A DNA stretch of 64,000 bases, from assembly GCF_024139115.2 (NCBI RefSeq), contig NC_085139.1:73079203-73143202 (forward strand). Reading direction: 5' to 3'. Under the pieces are notes generated by a model, which worked only from the letters and a program-made list of their open reading frames with translations, searched no databases and was not told the DNA's origin. Positions 1 through 10,666 of this stretch are shown here, piece by piece. This DNA is from Armigeres subalbatus. Lineage: Eukaryota; Arthropoda; Insecta; Diptera; Culicidae. The translations under genes and the position numbers were made by a program. The first letter of the stretch is position 1. Each line of letters starts with the position of its first letter.

Positions 1-1249
1 ATGGTAGTTTCGATGAGAAAAGCTCGGCGATGAATGGCTTTGCATGTTTATTTTTACTGAAATTGCTTGGGATCGGAAAAAGTTTTTCTCGGAAAGCACA
101 TATTGGCACGTCACCGCGCCCCGATGCTCTGGAAATGATTTTCTTTCCTCCTCTGCTGGAAGCCGTAACGGAAGCCGATGAAGCGATCAATTTGATTCGG
201 CTAGTTTGCCCAACTTTGAAATCAGTAAGTTCTCGGTCGGTTCGATGTAAAATTGTTAGTTTTCCAACTCCATGAATTTTGCAGCCGACCCCGGTTAATG
301 AATTTGTAGCAAATTTTCAATCCCCGGGAAAACTTCCTTCCGAATGTTTGTAGCCGTTCAACTGGAATCAACTGCAGATGGCGGCTTTGAGAAAATGCGA
401 AAAAAGTTAATATTTATTATCGACAAGTGTGCTCCTCGATGTCGCTTTTGTAGGGTGGAACCCTTCCCATGTTGTCTCCGTAAATACACAACAACTGTCC
501 CATGGAAATCCCCAGTTTATGATTCTGTTTTTTTATCGGTTTTGTATCTTTCTTTCCCGAAAAGCCTTGGCATTGTGTGGCATAACAACATCTTGGAAGA
601 ACGAACTTCATGTTCCAAGAAGATTTCGATCGCACCAAACGTAGATCAACTTTTTTATTTTGGTTTCGGAAAAAGGCTTTCCAGTAACCCCAAAAAGCCA
701 TTTCAGTTCATCCCGATGCTTGTGGTGCTTATCCACGCTCCCAGAATAGAGTCATAAAGAACTCTCCGAAATTGTTATTTGAGTGTTCGTTGAGCCTCCC
801 TGCAACGGTCGTTAAAATGGGCAATAAATGAAAAGGGAGGCGTGGGGGTGTGGTGATTTTTTTTGCTGATAACATCGTTTGGAGGTTGGCTGACGGTTTT
901 TTGATGAATTTATTATATTTTGTTATCTCTGCTTATTTACAGTGAGAATTGGTTCGGTAATTGGAGGATTTGTTTCTTGGTTGGTCTAGAGGTCAATATG
1001 GTGGTACCCAAAATTGTCCCATTATCTATTCAACGATGTTGAAATATTGGCTTAGAGGTTCCAAAATTCAAAATATTTGGACGGAGAATTGATAAAAAAT
1101 TGAATCCTAGCCGGGCAAAGATTCTCATCAGGAAAAAATGTTAAATTATCGAAATGCCATTCAATGGAAAATCGGCTGGGTGGAATTTTTTCTCCCTTTT
1201 TTACTTATGGGAGGTAAAATTTCTTCAATGCTTAAATCAACGTAGACTA
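1..1249. other. Unassigned noncoding DNA
   Basis: No gene or recognisable repeat is seen here. Short open frames around 344-757 overlap on both strands, lack any family motif and look like chance frames in AT-rich sequence. Confidence 0.5.
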
Positions 1250-1295
1250 TCGAGGTTTTAATAATCAAAGAATCTATGTAAGACTTAGTAGAGTC

Positions 1296-1395
1296 AAGTA
1301 CGAGATACTGAAGACAAGTAAGGTAAGGTTGAAGCGAGTAAGTGGTGGAATTAAATGGGATAATACTATCTCGTCTTATGACAAGTGAAAATATT
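1296..1395 (+). repeat. Fragment of a dispersed mosquito repeat
   Basis: The stretch ending in a GTGGAATTAAATGGGATA-type segment followed by a GACAAGTGAAA-type segment is a diverged relative of 27290-27425, which has the same order of motifs (TGGAATTAAACGGAATA, then ACAAGAGAAA). Two diverged copies in one window indicate a dispersed repeat. The family is not named here. Confidence 0.5.
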
Positions 1396-1539
1396 CCAAT
1401 GAAAAGTTCTGAATAATGTTTTTATCAATATGTATGTTGTTACATTAGCATAAATTGATAATATATACGCAATTTTCTAACTGAAAATCCGTTGGGAAGT
1501 GCCAAAGAGTATGGTTCGGAGGAGTGGCGCAGAAGGAAT

Positions 1540-2310
1540 AAATCCGCTTGGAAACCCAAAGAACCGAATGGACATCTTTTGGCTTCACTTTTGGGCTTCC
1601 TAACAGAACTCTTTTCGCGCTTACGAATAAAACCCTTTTGGCTTCCGAACGGAATCTTTTTATGCCGAGTTTTTTTGGTTTTCTAGACGAAGCTCTTTTT
1701 GGCATTCGGAAGGAACTTCTCTGGGTTTTCGAATCGATTATTTTACGCTTCTGACCAAAATCCTTTTAGGGCTTCGGTAGGAAAACTCATAAGTATTTCA
1801 ATCGAAATCCCTTATCCAGTAGCAGAAAAAGATTCCATTCAGATGGCCAGAACGGTTCAATAAAAAGTCCAAATTTCAAAAAGTCGAAATTTCAAAAGTT
1901 TTGAAGATCAAGAATTTCGTTCGGATTCCTTGCGACAGCCCAAAAGATTTTCGTTCAGAAATTTGAAGGGATTCCGTTACTTAATCCAGAAGGACTACGT
2001 TCGGAAATTCAAATAATTTTGAGCTTTCGAACGGGATCGTTTTGGGATTTAAATGGATAAATTTGAAAAAGAATCAAAGAATCTTTCTGTTGGAATCCTT
2101 AAAGCTTCATTTGTTTGGAACCCAAAAGGAATCCCGTTCAGTAGCTTAAAAGGCTCCAGTCGGAATTCCAAAATGATATCGTTTAGAAACCTTATAGAAT
2201 TCCTTACGAAATCCCCATTAGGATTTTGTTTGGAAACCCAAAATGGTTTTATTGGAAAGCCCAACAGGATTCTGTTTGAAAGCCCAAAGTTTTCGAAAAC
2301 TGAATATCTG
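1540..2310. repeat. Degenerate minisatellite of about 20-33 bp
   Basis: The region is built from irregularly spaced variants of a short unit combining a TTTTGGG/CTTTTGG part with GGAA(T/C)CC-like and TTCGGAA-like parts. Unit length varies and substitutions are frequent, so this is an old array. The short open frames on both strands are by-products of the repeat. Confidence 0.5.
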
Positions 2311-2445
2311 TAAAAGTATGTAACTCAAAAATCTGTATACATGCCGGCATCCCTGGCGATGACCGCAACCGTCGCTGATAGTGTACCATTGCAACCATTA
2401 CTAACGCAAACTGAAACAAAGAAAACGCACCCGCCACGAAGCCAC

Positions 2446-3049
2446 CCGACCAGAAGAGCATAACAGAAACTGAACACAATATTAACATATTGTGATATTT
2501 ATAACTTATTTTGATACAATTTTGTTCTTAGTAGCTATTATCTTTCAAATGTTGTAACAGGATTTTATCATAATATGATTTTAAAAATGGTTAACACCGA
2601 ACTGCCCAACAGTAGGCAATTAAAATAGATGTAGCAAAGTCTTCCAGCCATATAGATATCACAACGCTGATATAATTTGCAAAGGTTGCCTTATTTGTAA
2701 TGTTGTTAGTTTCATGTTCTCGAAAAATATTCTTGTTCAGACAAAAACAAAAGTTTCGTATTGTTGATCACAATCTGGAGACCTATCATGAACTGTAAAA
2801 ATTTGCAACTGCACAGAAACAATATATTTTGTATCTGATTCTGTTATAAATTTCTAACAAAATATGTTATTTTTATGATAAAATTGTAATAAAATTTGAT
2901 AGTTTTTTGTTTCCAGTAGTGTGATTTTTGATAGAAATTTAGATATTTTAACAACATCCTGCACCAAGTTTCTAACAAATTTTGCTATAAAAAATTAGTA
3001 TAACATAATAACATAGGTTGATATAATTTTGATATTACCTTCTAGTCGG
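2446..3049. mobile_element. MITE copy 1 with CCGAC[C/T]AGAAG inverted termini
   Basis: The segment begins CCGACCAGAAG and ends CTTCTAGTCGG, an 11-bp terminal inverted repeat with one mismatch. Its interior is very AT-rich and noncoding. A second copy at 49528-50122 is collinear along almost its whole length, so the ends are the same in two unrelated locations. At about 604 bp and with no coding capacity it is a nonautonomous DNA element. No convincing target duplication is visible at this copy, so the superfamily is open. Confidence 0.75.
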
Positions 3050-3703
3050 GCAGTTGATGGCTCATAATTAGGTTCTGCAGCGCCTGTATGTAACCTCAAT
3101 CTGGTGACAGGTTAGTAATACTTTTTGTTGGACTCAGGGCAACCAACCAATCACGAACTCGACCCTTATCGGAATCCTCGTCGGAGTGGAAAGTACTACT
3201 GAACTGTCAAAAAAGTTCATTCGGCGAGGACCGAATTCATTCGTGACGTCATGCTGCAGAACCTTTATTTGACGTTCGAGTGGTGCCGAGATTTATTTAA
3301 AATGAACTCGATGTATGAAAAAGTATTCATTTTTTTTAAACAGCGTTTGGTAGTCATCCTAGGGCAGCGGTTCTCAACCTGGGGTACATGTAACCCTGGG
3401 GGTACCTTCACTGGTTCCAGGGGGTACCTCGGACAAAAATGCATAATGGCGGATGTATTGCAGTTTCAATAAAAACTCATTGCTAAAGTTTTGATAATTT
3501 TTATTCTAAAGCTTTATATTGTACATCATGTGGATGGCGATTTGTAAGTCATAGACTTCTGAATCCTTCCCACCCCAATCAGCTCAGCGTATGAGGGGAT
3601 GGCATAGTGTATGGGACAAAAGATCAAAGGAAAAAAGGTCGAATTAATTAAAAAAATTCAATGTTAACTATCTGAACGAGACAAAATGTTGAATAATATG
3701 ATT

Positions 3704-4460
3704 TCCGTATCTAATCGTGTGCCCCCGAAAAAGCGAGCACTTTGAAACTTGGATTCTGTAAGGAGTGTCCTTAAAAGGATGCTTCCGAGCCACTTGAAAG
3801 AGGGGGCTTCCGAGCCTCTTGAAAGAAAATGATGAGAATATGATTCTGAACTAACATCTTGAACATAAAGGTTTGGAAGCCAATATTTGAGGAACATGAA
3901 AGTCTTTTTCCGAAAAGCTCAGTTGCTTCGTTGCAAGAGGCTCAGAAGCCTTCTTTCAATAGGCTCTGAAGATTCCTTTCAAGAGGTTCGGAAGCCTTCC
4001 TCAAGGCTCTCGGAAGTCTCCTTTCAAAAGGCTCGGAAGCCTCCACTTCAAGAGGCTCGGAAGCCTTCTCTTTCAAGAGGCTCGGAAGCCTCCTCTTTCA
4101 AGAGGCTTGGAAGCCTCCTCTTTCAAGAGGCTCGGAAGCCTCCTCTTTCAAGTGGCTCGGAAGCCTCTTCTTCCAAGAGGCTCGGAAGCCCCCTCTTTCA
4201 AGTGGCTCGGAAGCATCCTTTTAAGGACACTCCTTACGGAATCCAAGTTTCAAAGTGCTCGCTTTTTCGGGGGCACATGATGCGATACGGAGGCGGCGCA
4301 CAACTGTCTTTTTGTTGATGTAGCTTTGCTACGTCGCAGCATGCGTGAAATAATAAAAAGGACAGTTGTGCGTTGATTTCGCATCGAATGGTGTGCCCCC
4401 GAAAACGCGAGCACTTTGAAACTTGGATTATGTGAGGAGTGACCTTAACAGATTCGGAAG
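3704..4460. repeat. Cluster of long inverted repeats
   Basis: The arm at about 3718-3815 is almost perfectly complementary to 4180-4277; both contain TGTGCCCCCGAAAAAGCGAG or its complement. A third arm at about 4392-4460 has the same orientation as the first. Between the second and third arms, the segments around 4290-4317 and 4352-4375 (ACAACTGTC versus GACAGTTGT) are also complementary. The 4230-4445 interval can thus fold into a hairpin with arms of about 90 nt around a spacer of about 35 nt. Confidence 0.7.
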
Positions 4461-4534
4461 TCTCCTCTTTCAAGAGGCTCGGAAGCCTTACTATTTCAAG
4501 AGGCTCGGAAGCCTCCTATTGCAAGAGGCTCGGA

Positions 4535-5085
4535 ACAGTGTTGGGAAATGTACAGTAAAACACTGTGATTATGCGAATGTTTACATTTTATCCGGTCAAA
4601 TTTCACGCACCGCACAAACCGAAACAGTTTTCCAAAAAAAATGTACGCCTCATTGTGACATTTTTTTTACCGATGAGGCAAACTGTTTGTATGTTCCTGC
4701 CTGCTGCTGCGTGAGAGTCGAGCCGTCGGTACAGTCAGCAGATTTCTTGTTTCGGTACGTGCGCAGCGCAAACAGAACAGAATCGAGTTTAATTGCCTGT
4801 GGCGCAAAGCCTAGAAAGAATGCTAGCCGTTGGTACTAATTCATTAGTTCTAGTCTATAAAATGAGCAAGGAGTAAAGAAATAATCATTCACCACAAAAA
4901 ACGGTCATACGTCGTGAAATGAGCGTACAGAAACATTAATTGTGGGGAGAGAAAATAATAAAATCATGTGCTGACTGTCGTCTGCTTGGTCGTGGCTGCT
5001 GCTGCGGCTGCCGTGTTTTTGTTTTTATTTTACTTTGTGGCAGATTGAATGATAAAAAGAAATGTCAACCGTTCCCGTCCCTGGC
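4535..5085. other. Unassigned insert within the satellite block
   Basis: Satellite units stop abruptly near 4530 and resume near 5085. The intervening sequence is unlike the satellite, starts with TGTTGGGAAATG and contains a TATA-like CTATAAAATG near 4855. This could be a solo LTR, but no matching end or target duplication was found. The open frame across it has no recognisable domain. Confidence 0.3.
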
Positions 5086-5392
5086 TCGGAAGCCTCCTTC
5101 CAAGAGGCTCAGAAGCCTACTCTTTCAACAGACTCGGAAGCTTGGGACCTCCTGTTTTCAACAGACAAGGATGCTTGGAACCCTCTCTTCAAGAGGCTTG
5201 GAATTCTTTCGAGATGCTGAAGCGTCCTTTCAAGATGCTCAGAAGCCTCTTTTCAATAGGCTCGAAAGCCTCCAAATGTTCTCAAAAACTTGTAGAAAGC
5301 TGATGTATAAACTTAATATGAACTGGAAAGTTTAAGATTTGTTTTTCATATATCTTATAAGTCGAGCTTATTATGAGGGGGTACCAATAAGG

Positions 5393-5665
5393 AACCCAGT
5401 ATCCAGAAGGTAGCTAAAGCCGGAAGGGTACGATGGACAGGACATGTTGCAAGAATGCCGGACAGCAACCCTGCAAAGCTTCCGATCCGGCAGGTACGAG
5501 ACGGGGTGGAGCGCAGCGAGCGAGATGGGCAGACCAGGTGCAGAACGACTTGGCGAGCGTGGGGCGTATCCGAGGATGGAGAGATGCGGCCTCGAACCGT
5601 GCATTGTGGCGTCAAATTGTTGATTCAGTGTTATCTGTTTAGATGTTAACTAAATAAATGAAATG
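5393..5665 (+). pseudogene. 3' end of an RTE-like non-LTR retrotransposon
   Basis: The translation contains the conserved C-terminal block of RTE-type polyproteins: a GRVRWTGHVARMPD segment and, about 40 residues later, an RGWRDAASNRALWRQ-type block. The two halves are in different frames, so there is an indel near 5478. A stop is followed by a short tail resembling repeated AAATGA. Only the extreme 3' end is present, as expected from 5' truncation during target-primed reverse transcription. It is a relic with no activity of its own. Confidence 0.65.
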
Positions 5666-6039
5666 AACCAATAAGGATAAAAATATACAACCCGCAAAGA
5701 ACATCCTATGTTTGAAAGAAGGAAAAATTCTAGTAAAATTCTTCTTTATTTAGTAATTTTTTGTTCTACAATTATTTTTTACATGTAAGTGATCGGCCGG
5801 CTTAACCCTCCAACTTCGATTTGAATTTTTTTTATATTGTTATTTTGATAACCTAACTACTATGTACACTAATATTCACTATAAAAACCACAGATCAATC
5901 CACCTAGCGTTGGTGGTGCCTTTCTCGGGCATTGAAAAAATAAGAAAAACACATAAGAGAGGTCGAAATAGCACTTTAGGTGGATTGATTTCATTTTTTC
6001 CATCAATTCATATGCATTTGCGGTCATTTGAATGCATTG
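5666..6039. other. Unassigned AT-rich DNA
   Basis: Nothing recognisable is seen here. The small open frames on both strands over 5862-6231 belong to repeat sequence and low-complexity DNA. Confidence 0.4.
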
Positions 6040-6300
6040 CTGCAAACTTTGAAATGAATACAATTTTTTTTTCAATAACTTTGGAACGCAATGACCGATT
6101 GGGGCAATTTTCAATAAGAAACAACTAGACCGCAATCCGCGTCGACTGGAACTTGTTGCGAGCAAATCGAATAATGCTAAGTACCAAAAAGTGTGTGTCA
6201 CATTTTTGTACATACACACACACACACACATACAGATATCACATCAATTCGTCGAGCTGAGTCGATTGGTATATAACCAAAGATGGCAAGAAGCAACAAG
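6040..6300 (-). repeat. Fragment of a dispersed mosquito repeat with an AC microsatellite
   Basis: The segment has blocks I recognise from an abundant mosquito repeat: a low-complexity start, GAACGCAATGACCGATTGGG-like sequence, an (AC)n run at 6213-6230 and a GTCGATTGGTATATAAC end. Other parts of what appears to be the same family occur at 7690-7802 and 47397-47505. It is noncoding. Confidence 0.5.
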
Positions 6301-7160
6301 ATAACTGAGTTCAAAACTTTTCATACATCTCACCGGAGACACCGAAATCAATGAAAGTGCTTCCATCTGTTGCACAACAACTCAACCATTAATTCTATTG
6401 AAGGTTTTGGTTTACCGTGTATCGAGAATGTGAATAAGAAAAAAGAACACATACGTCAATAACTCGGCACACCATCTGTATTTGTTTTTTTATTTCTGCA
6501 ACGAGATTGATTCGTAACTTCTGTTTACACATATTTTTCTGGTAGCTCCTTACTTTCTTCTTCAAAACTCCTCTTGCTCCTCTTTCACGATTAGGATTGG
6601 AGGATTAATAACTCGTTTCGCATCAACTGCGTAATCATGATCATGGACCTAATTCTTGCCGCGAGTTTTCCTTGGATTTTCGTTAGGTGTATTTGCTGAT
6701 CCATGTCGACATTTCCCAATTCAACTTCTCCAGCAACATCAATTCCGTCATCCTCATATTCTTGGTCCAAATCCATTTAAGTTGCTTTTCTATCGATGAA
6801 ACATGTATTTCCATCGAAGTTGATATCATTACTGCTGGATTAGCCGGGAAAAGCGATGGAGCTGCGAAATGCATTAAGCTAAAATGGATTTAAAAGCTGG
6901 ACTTTGTTATCATTGTTTTTATAAACCATTGAGATTTATTTTTGTGATTTGAGCAGAGTTGGCGAAATGCTTCGCAGATTTCACTGTTTTTATTGATACC
7001 CGGGGTTTGACAAAACTCGATCCAGGGTCTCACATTCCTATACATAATTTAATATACGCACTTCATTAAATAAAATTAAGATGGGTAAACAGCTTTCCAG
7101 CTCAGTGTTAAAGAAACTGGTTTTGGCCATCGCCTTGCATGAGTTGTTTGCATGGTGCAA
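6301..7160. other. Unassigned noncoding DNA
   Basis: No gene is recognised. Overlapping short frames on both strands near 6590-6890 have no family motif. Confidence 0.4.
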
Positions 7161-7176
7161 TGTCTCAGCTGTTATT

Positions 7177-7554
7177 TTTTTATTCCTTTATTTATTTAGT
7201 AGGCACACTCTGTGTTCGACGACCGCTGCTGTGCCGAGATCTACTGTGGTATTCTCGTCCTTTAGAATCCACACAGAATCCATTTCCATGTAGAGTGCTT
7301 TGCACCGTTTCCATGTAGATGCTTTGTACCGTTTGCCATGTATCGAGTCCGTTGGAGGTATGTATGCGGTATGTATGAGGTATGAGGGTCACAGTTTGTC
7401 AGTCGCCGTCAGGTAGCTGTGTTGGTCAGACGCGTTCCCCATTCGCCGTACTACTGCTGCACTTCTGGCGTGAGGTTGATGGGGGGCTGGTAATCGAACC
7501 CATGACCATTCGCTTATAAAGCGGAAGTGTAGCCGACTAAGCCACGGAACCCTC
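7177..7554 (-). mobile_element. Full-length tRNA-derived SINE
   Basis: Read on the - strand, the element starts near 7554 with a tRNA-like head: an A box (TGGCTTAGTCGG), an anticodon-like arm and a B box (GGTTCGATTACC). It continues for about 300 bp and ends in an A-rich tail (AATAAATAAAGG then an A run). It is flanked by a perfect 16-bp direct repeat TGTCTCAGCTGTTATT at 7161-7176 and 7555-7570, the expected target-site duplication. The loop sequence around TTATAAG suggests an isoleucine-type tRNA ancestor, but that is inference. It has no coding capacity. Confidence 0.85.
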
Positions 7555-7689
7555 TGTCTCAGCTGTTATTGTTTTATTGAAATTTATACAAAAGATGATC
7601 GATTAAAATTACAGGGTACTAGTTCAGTTTTTGTTCACTTGCGGCGCTTATCGTGTCTCCGTAAAATCATAAAATTCGGGCATCTTGTT

Positions 7690-7802
7690 GCTTCTAGCCA
7701 TCTTTGATATAACACTATGGGTCTCCGAGCCTTCTATCAAAAGTTCGGTTTTGGAATGATCCTATAGCCTATACGTATACTTAGTATACGAGAAAGGCAA
7801 AA
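7690..7802 (+). repeat. Fragment of a dispersed mosquito repeat
   Basis: The block runs from TATAACACTATGGGTCTCCG through AAAAGTTCGGTTTTGGAATG to ACGTATACTTAGTATACGAG. A diverged copy of the same order lies at 47397-47505, and part of the family is at 6040-6300. It abuts the 3' end of the Jockey-like element. Confidence 0.6.
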
Positions 7803-7812
7803 CATTGATAAC

Positions 7813-8044
7813 CTAGATTGGAACTAGCGCCCTAATTGGAGCCTGATCCGAATACAAGCCACGGACCGTAATCTTTTCTTTACTCTCACCAAAGCGTTCA
7901 TGTAAGGTTTTCATCCCGACCAGACGGTAGAGCTCGGATGCTCTTGTCCTGGGAGGGGTGTTGAGGATCATCCTCAGGAAGTTGTTTTGGACCCGTTGAA
8001 GTTTGAGGTGGTGGGTTTTAGCGCAGCTCTCCCAGACCGGCATG
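7813..8044 (-). pseudogene. Jockey-like ORF2, C-terminal segment
   Basis: The reading frame continues the RT polyprotein beyond the insertion at 8045-10048. It starts MPVWESCAKTHHLKLQRVQN, the typical C-terminal block in which residues after the VIEYG motif contact RNA, and runs to a stop at 7813-7815. The preceding VIEYG codons lie at about 10041-10055, so the original frame was continuous before the hAT-like insertion. Confidence 0.8.
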
Positions 8045-8052
8045 CCGTATTC

Positions 8053-10040
8053 CAGCGGTTCTCAACCTTTTTCTTGAGAGGTACCCCTTCGCACTTTTGC
8101 ATTAATTTAGGTACCCCCACTCGAAAGTAGACTTCCAATCCTCTTGAAAAAAATAATGCCGAACCCTTTGAAGGGAAGCTCCAGCTTTTGAATCCCTTAA
8201 AATTAGGTTTCCGCGCCTCTTGATTAAAGGCTTCTGAGCCTCTTGTAGATAGGCTTCCGAGGCTCTTGAACGCGGTTTTAAAGCCACTTAATAGGAGGCT
8301 TCTAAACCTCTTGATAGTATGCTTCCAAGCCTCTTGGAAGAAGAATTCCGAACCTCTTGAAGCGAGGTTTCCGAGCCTCTTGAAAGGAGGCTTCCGAACC
8401 ACTTGAAAATAGACTTCCTTCCGAGCAGGATTCCGAGCCTCTTAAAAGGAGGCTTACGAGCTTCTTGAAAGGAGGCAACCTAACCACTTGAAATGAGGCT
8501 TCAAAACCTCTTGAAAAGAGGCTTCCGAGCCTCTCGAAAGCCCCTTTCCGAGCACCTTGGAAAAAAGGCGTCTGAGCCTGTTCAAAGGAGGCTTCTGAGC
8601 CTCTTGAAAGAAGGCTTCCGAGCCTCTTGAAAGGATCTTGAAAGGAGGCTTCCGAGCCTCTTGAAAGAAGGCTATTGAGCCTCTAGAAAAGGAGGCTTTT
8701 GAGCTGTTAGAAAGAATGCCTTTGAGCCTCTAGAAAAAAAAGCTTTTGAGCTTCATGAAAGGAGGCTTCCAAGCCTCTTGAAAGACGGCTTCCGAGCCTC
8801 TTGGAAGGGACCTTTGAGCCTTTTGAAAGGAGGCTTCCGAGCCTCTTGAAAAGAGCCTCCAGAGCCTCTTGGAAAGATGCTTTTCTGCCTCTTGAAAAGA
8901 GGCTTTTGAGCCACTTGAAAGGATCTTGAAGGGAGGCTTCCGAATCTTTTGAAGGGAGGCTTCCGAGCCTCTTGAAAGGAGGCTTCCAAGTCTCTTGAAA
9001 GAAGGCTTCCGAGCCTATTGGAAGGAGGCCTTTGAGCTTTTTGAAAGGAGGCTTCCAAGCCTCTTGAAAGGAGCCTTCCGAGCCTCTTGGAAAGAGGCAT
9101 TTCAGCCTCTTGAAAAGAGGCTTCCGAGCATCTTGAAAGGATCTGGAAAGGAGGCTATTCAGCCTCTAGAAAAGGAGGCTTTTGAGCCTTTAGATAGAAG
9201 GCTTTTGAGCCTCTAGAAAAGAAGGCTTTTGAGCTTCTTGAAAGGATGCTTCCGAGCCTCTTAAAAGAAGGCCTCCGAGCCTCTTTGAAGGGGGCGTTTG
9301 AGCTTTTTGAAAGGAGGCTTCCGAGGCTCTTAGAAGGAGGCTTCCGAGCTTTTTGAAAGGAGGCTTCTGAGCCCCTTGGAAGGAGGCTTCTGAGCCTCTT
9401 GAAAAGAGACTTCCGAGCCTCTTGAAAGGAGGCTTCCGAGTATCTTGAAGGGAGGCTTCCGAGCCTTTTGAAAGGAGGCTTCTGAGCCTCTCGAAGGGAG
9501 ACTTATGAGCCTCTTGAAAGGACGGCTACGAGCCTTTTGAAATGACGCCTACGAGCCTTTTTAAATGACGCCTACGAGCCTTTTGAAAGAAGGCAACCTA
9601 ACCACTTGAAAGGAGGCTTCTGAAGTGCCCAGGAGGCTTCCGAGCCTCTTAAAAGGAGGCTATCAAGCTGCTTGGATGAAGGCTTCCGAGAAACGTAGAA
9701 GGATGCTTCTAATCCTCTTGCAACAAAGCAAACGAGCTTTAGTGAAAAAAAAAATCATTCTGTTCATTCGACATTTTGTTCGTCTGATCTTTTGTTCCGC
9801 AGCCCTTCATACATTGTGCTGGTTGTGGAAGGCAGGATGCAATTGGGATTTATTGATTGCATTGCATATTATGTACAATATAAATTTTTGAAATAAAAAA
9901 TACACAATTATCAAAACTTTATCAATGAGTTTTGATTAGAATTGTAATACGTCCGCCATTACGCATTTTTGTCCAAGGTACCCCCTAGGGCCAGCAAAGG
10001 TACCCCCAGGGGTACATGTACCCCAGGTTGAGAACCGCTG
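8053..10040. mobile_element. Nonautonomous hAT-like element carrying a 23-bp satellite
   Basis: The ends are CAGCGGTTCTCAACC (8053-8067) and its exact complement GGTTGAGAACCGCTG (10026-10040). The flanks carry a perfect 8-bp direct repeat CCGTATTC at 8045-8052 and 10041-10048. An 8-bp duplication with CAG-starting termini is the signature of the hAT superfamily. The interior encodes no transposase. Instead it holds about 1.6 kb of 23-bp satellite and about 300 bp of unique AT-rich right arm. That arm is homologous to 3365-3625. The insertion site is inside the VIEYG-MPVW coding region of the Jockey-like element. Confidence 0.9.
8110..9730 (+). repeat. 23-bp minisatellite inside the hAT-like element
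   Basis: There are around seventy diverged copies of a 23-bp unit whose core is GAGGCTTCCGAGCCTC followed by a TTGAAAG linker. Copies here are more divergent than in the 36-44 kb array and many have single-base length changes. The core is an imperfect palindrome (GAGGCT-TCCG-AGCCTC). Open frames here arise because the complementary strand of the monomer lacks stop codons. Confidence 0.9.
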
Positions 10041-10048
10041 CCGTATTC

Positions 10049-10658
10049 GATCACAGGGAGGATGATTTGCTTGTAGACAGCAAGCTTATTTTTCAGGGAC
10101 AATGACGACCGACGGTTGATCAAAGGATACAGTAGTTTCAACAAAACGTTACACTTCGTCATCGTCTTGTCAACCTGTTGCCTGAAAATAAGCCAAGGTA
10201 GTCGGCCTCATTAGCCCATTCCACAGTCGTGCCATTGAGGATGATTTTACAGTCCCCAGGCGGAACATGTTTGGGGGATTTAGAGTGGGGGAAAATGATG
10301 GCCTGGGCCTTCACCGCGTTGATACAGATCTTCCAGCTGGTGAGGTACTCTGTCAGGGCATCCAGGCCCCGTTGAACTTTCGCAACTAGCGCTCTGATTA
10401 TTCTACCGTTGTAGACGATGGAGGTTCTGGCATGTCGGAGGTGAATAGATTGAAAAGCAGGGACCCGAGGATACTGCCCTGGGGGACGCCTGCGACGATG
10501 TTGTGCGCATTGGAACTCGCTCCGCTGATTGAGACCCGGAATGTCCTTGCCGATAGGTAATTGTTGATGATTTTCACCAGGTAGCTGGGAAGATTGTAGC
10601 GTTGTAGTTTGTACACCAGGCCATCATGCCATACATTGTCAAATGCCTTCTCGACATC
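10049..10658 (-). pseudogene. Jockey-like reverse transcriptase, palm and thumb part
   Basis: Coding blocks in order on the - strand are: LLDVEKAFDNVWHDGLVYKL (first catalytic aspartate region), GVPQGSILGSLLFN, a thumb region with a KVQRGLDALTEYL block, and MTKCNVLLKLLYPLINRR leading to VIEYG. The FADD box expected between the SDMPEPP and YNGRIIRAL blocks is absent. The frame shifts at that point (about 10400) and again near 10185. The enzyme is therefore inactive. Confidence 0.8.
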
Positions 10659-10666
10659 GAGTAAGC

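Larger units (their letters stand above)
3365..5290 (+). mobile_element. Damaged hAT-like element with 23-bp satellite interior
   Basis: The left end CAGCGGTTCTCAACC at 3365-3379, and about 260 bp after it, match the reverse complement of the right arm of the intact element at 8053-10040. This copy is therefore inverted relative to that one. Downstream it contains the same 23-bp satellite in the corresponding reversed orientation (about 3890-4230, 4450-4535 and 5085-5285). The right terminal repeat was not found, so the far boundary is approximate. An unrelated insert of about 550 bp (4535-5085) and a cluster of inverted repeats interrupt it. Confidence 0.6.

Noticed and set aside
4423..4839. 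138-codon + strand frame
   Set aside because: It runs from satellite into an unrelated insert and has no domain.
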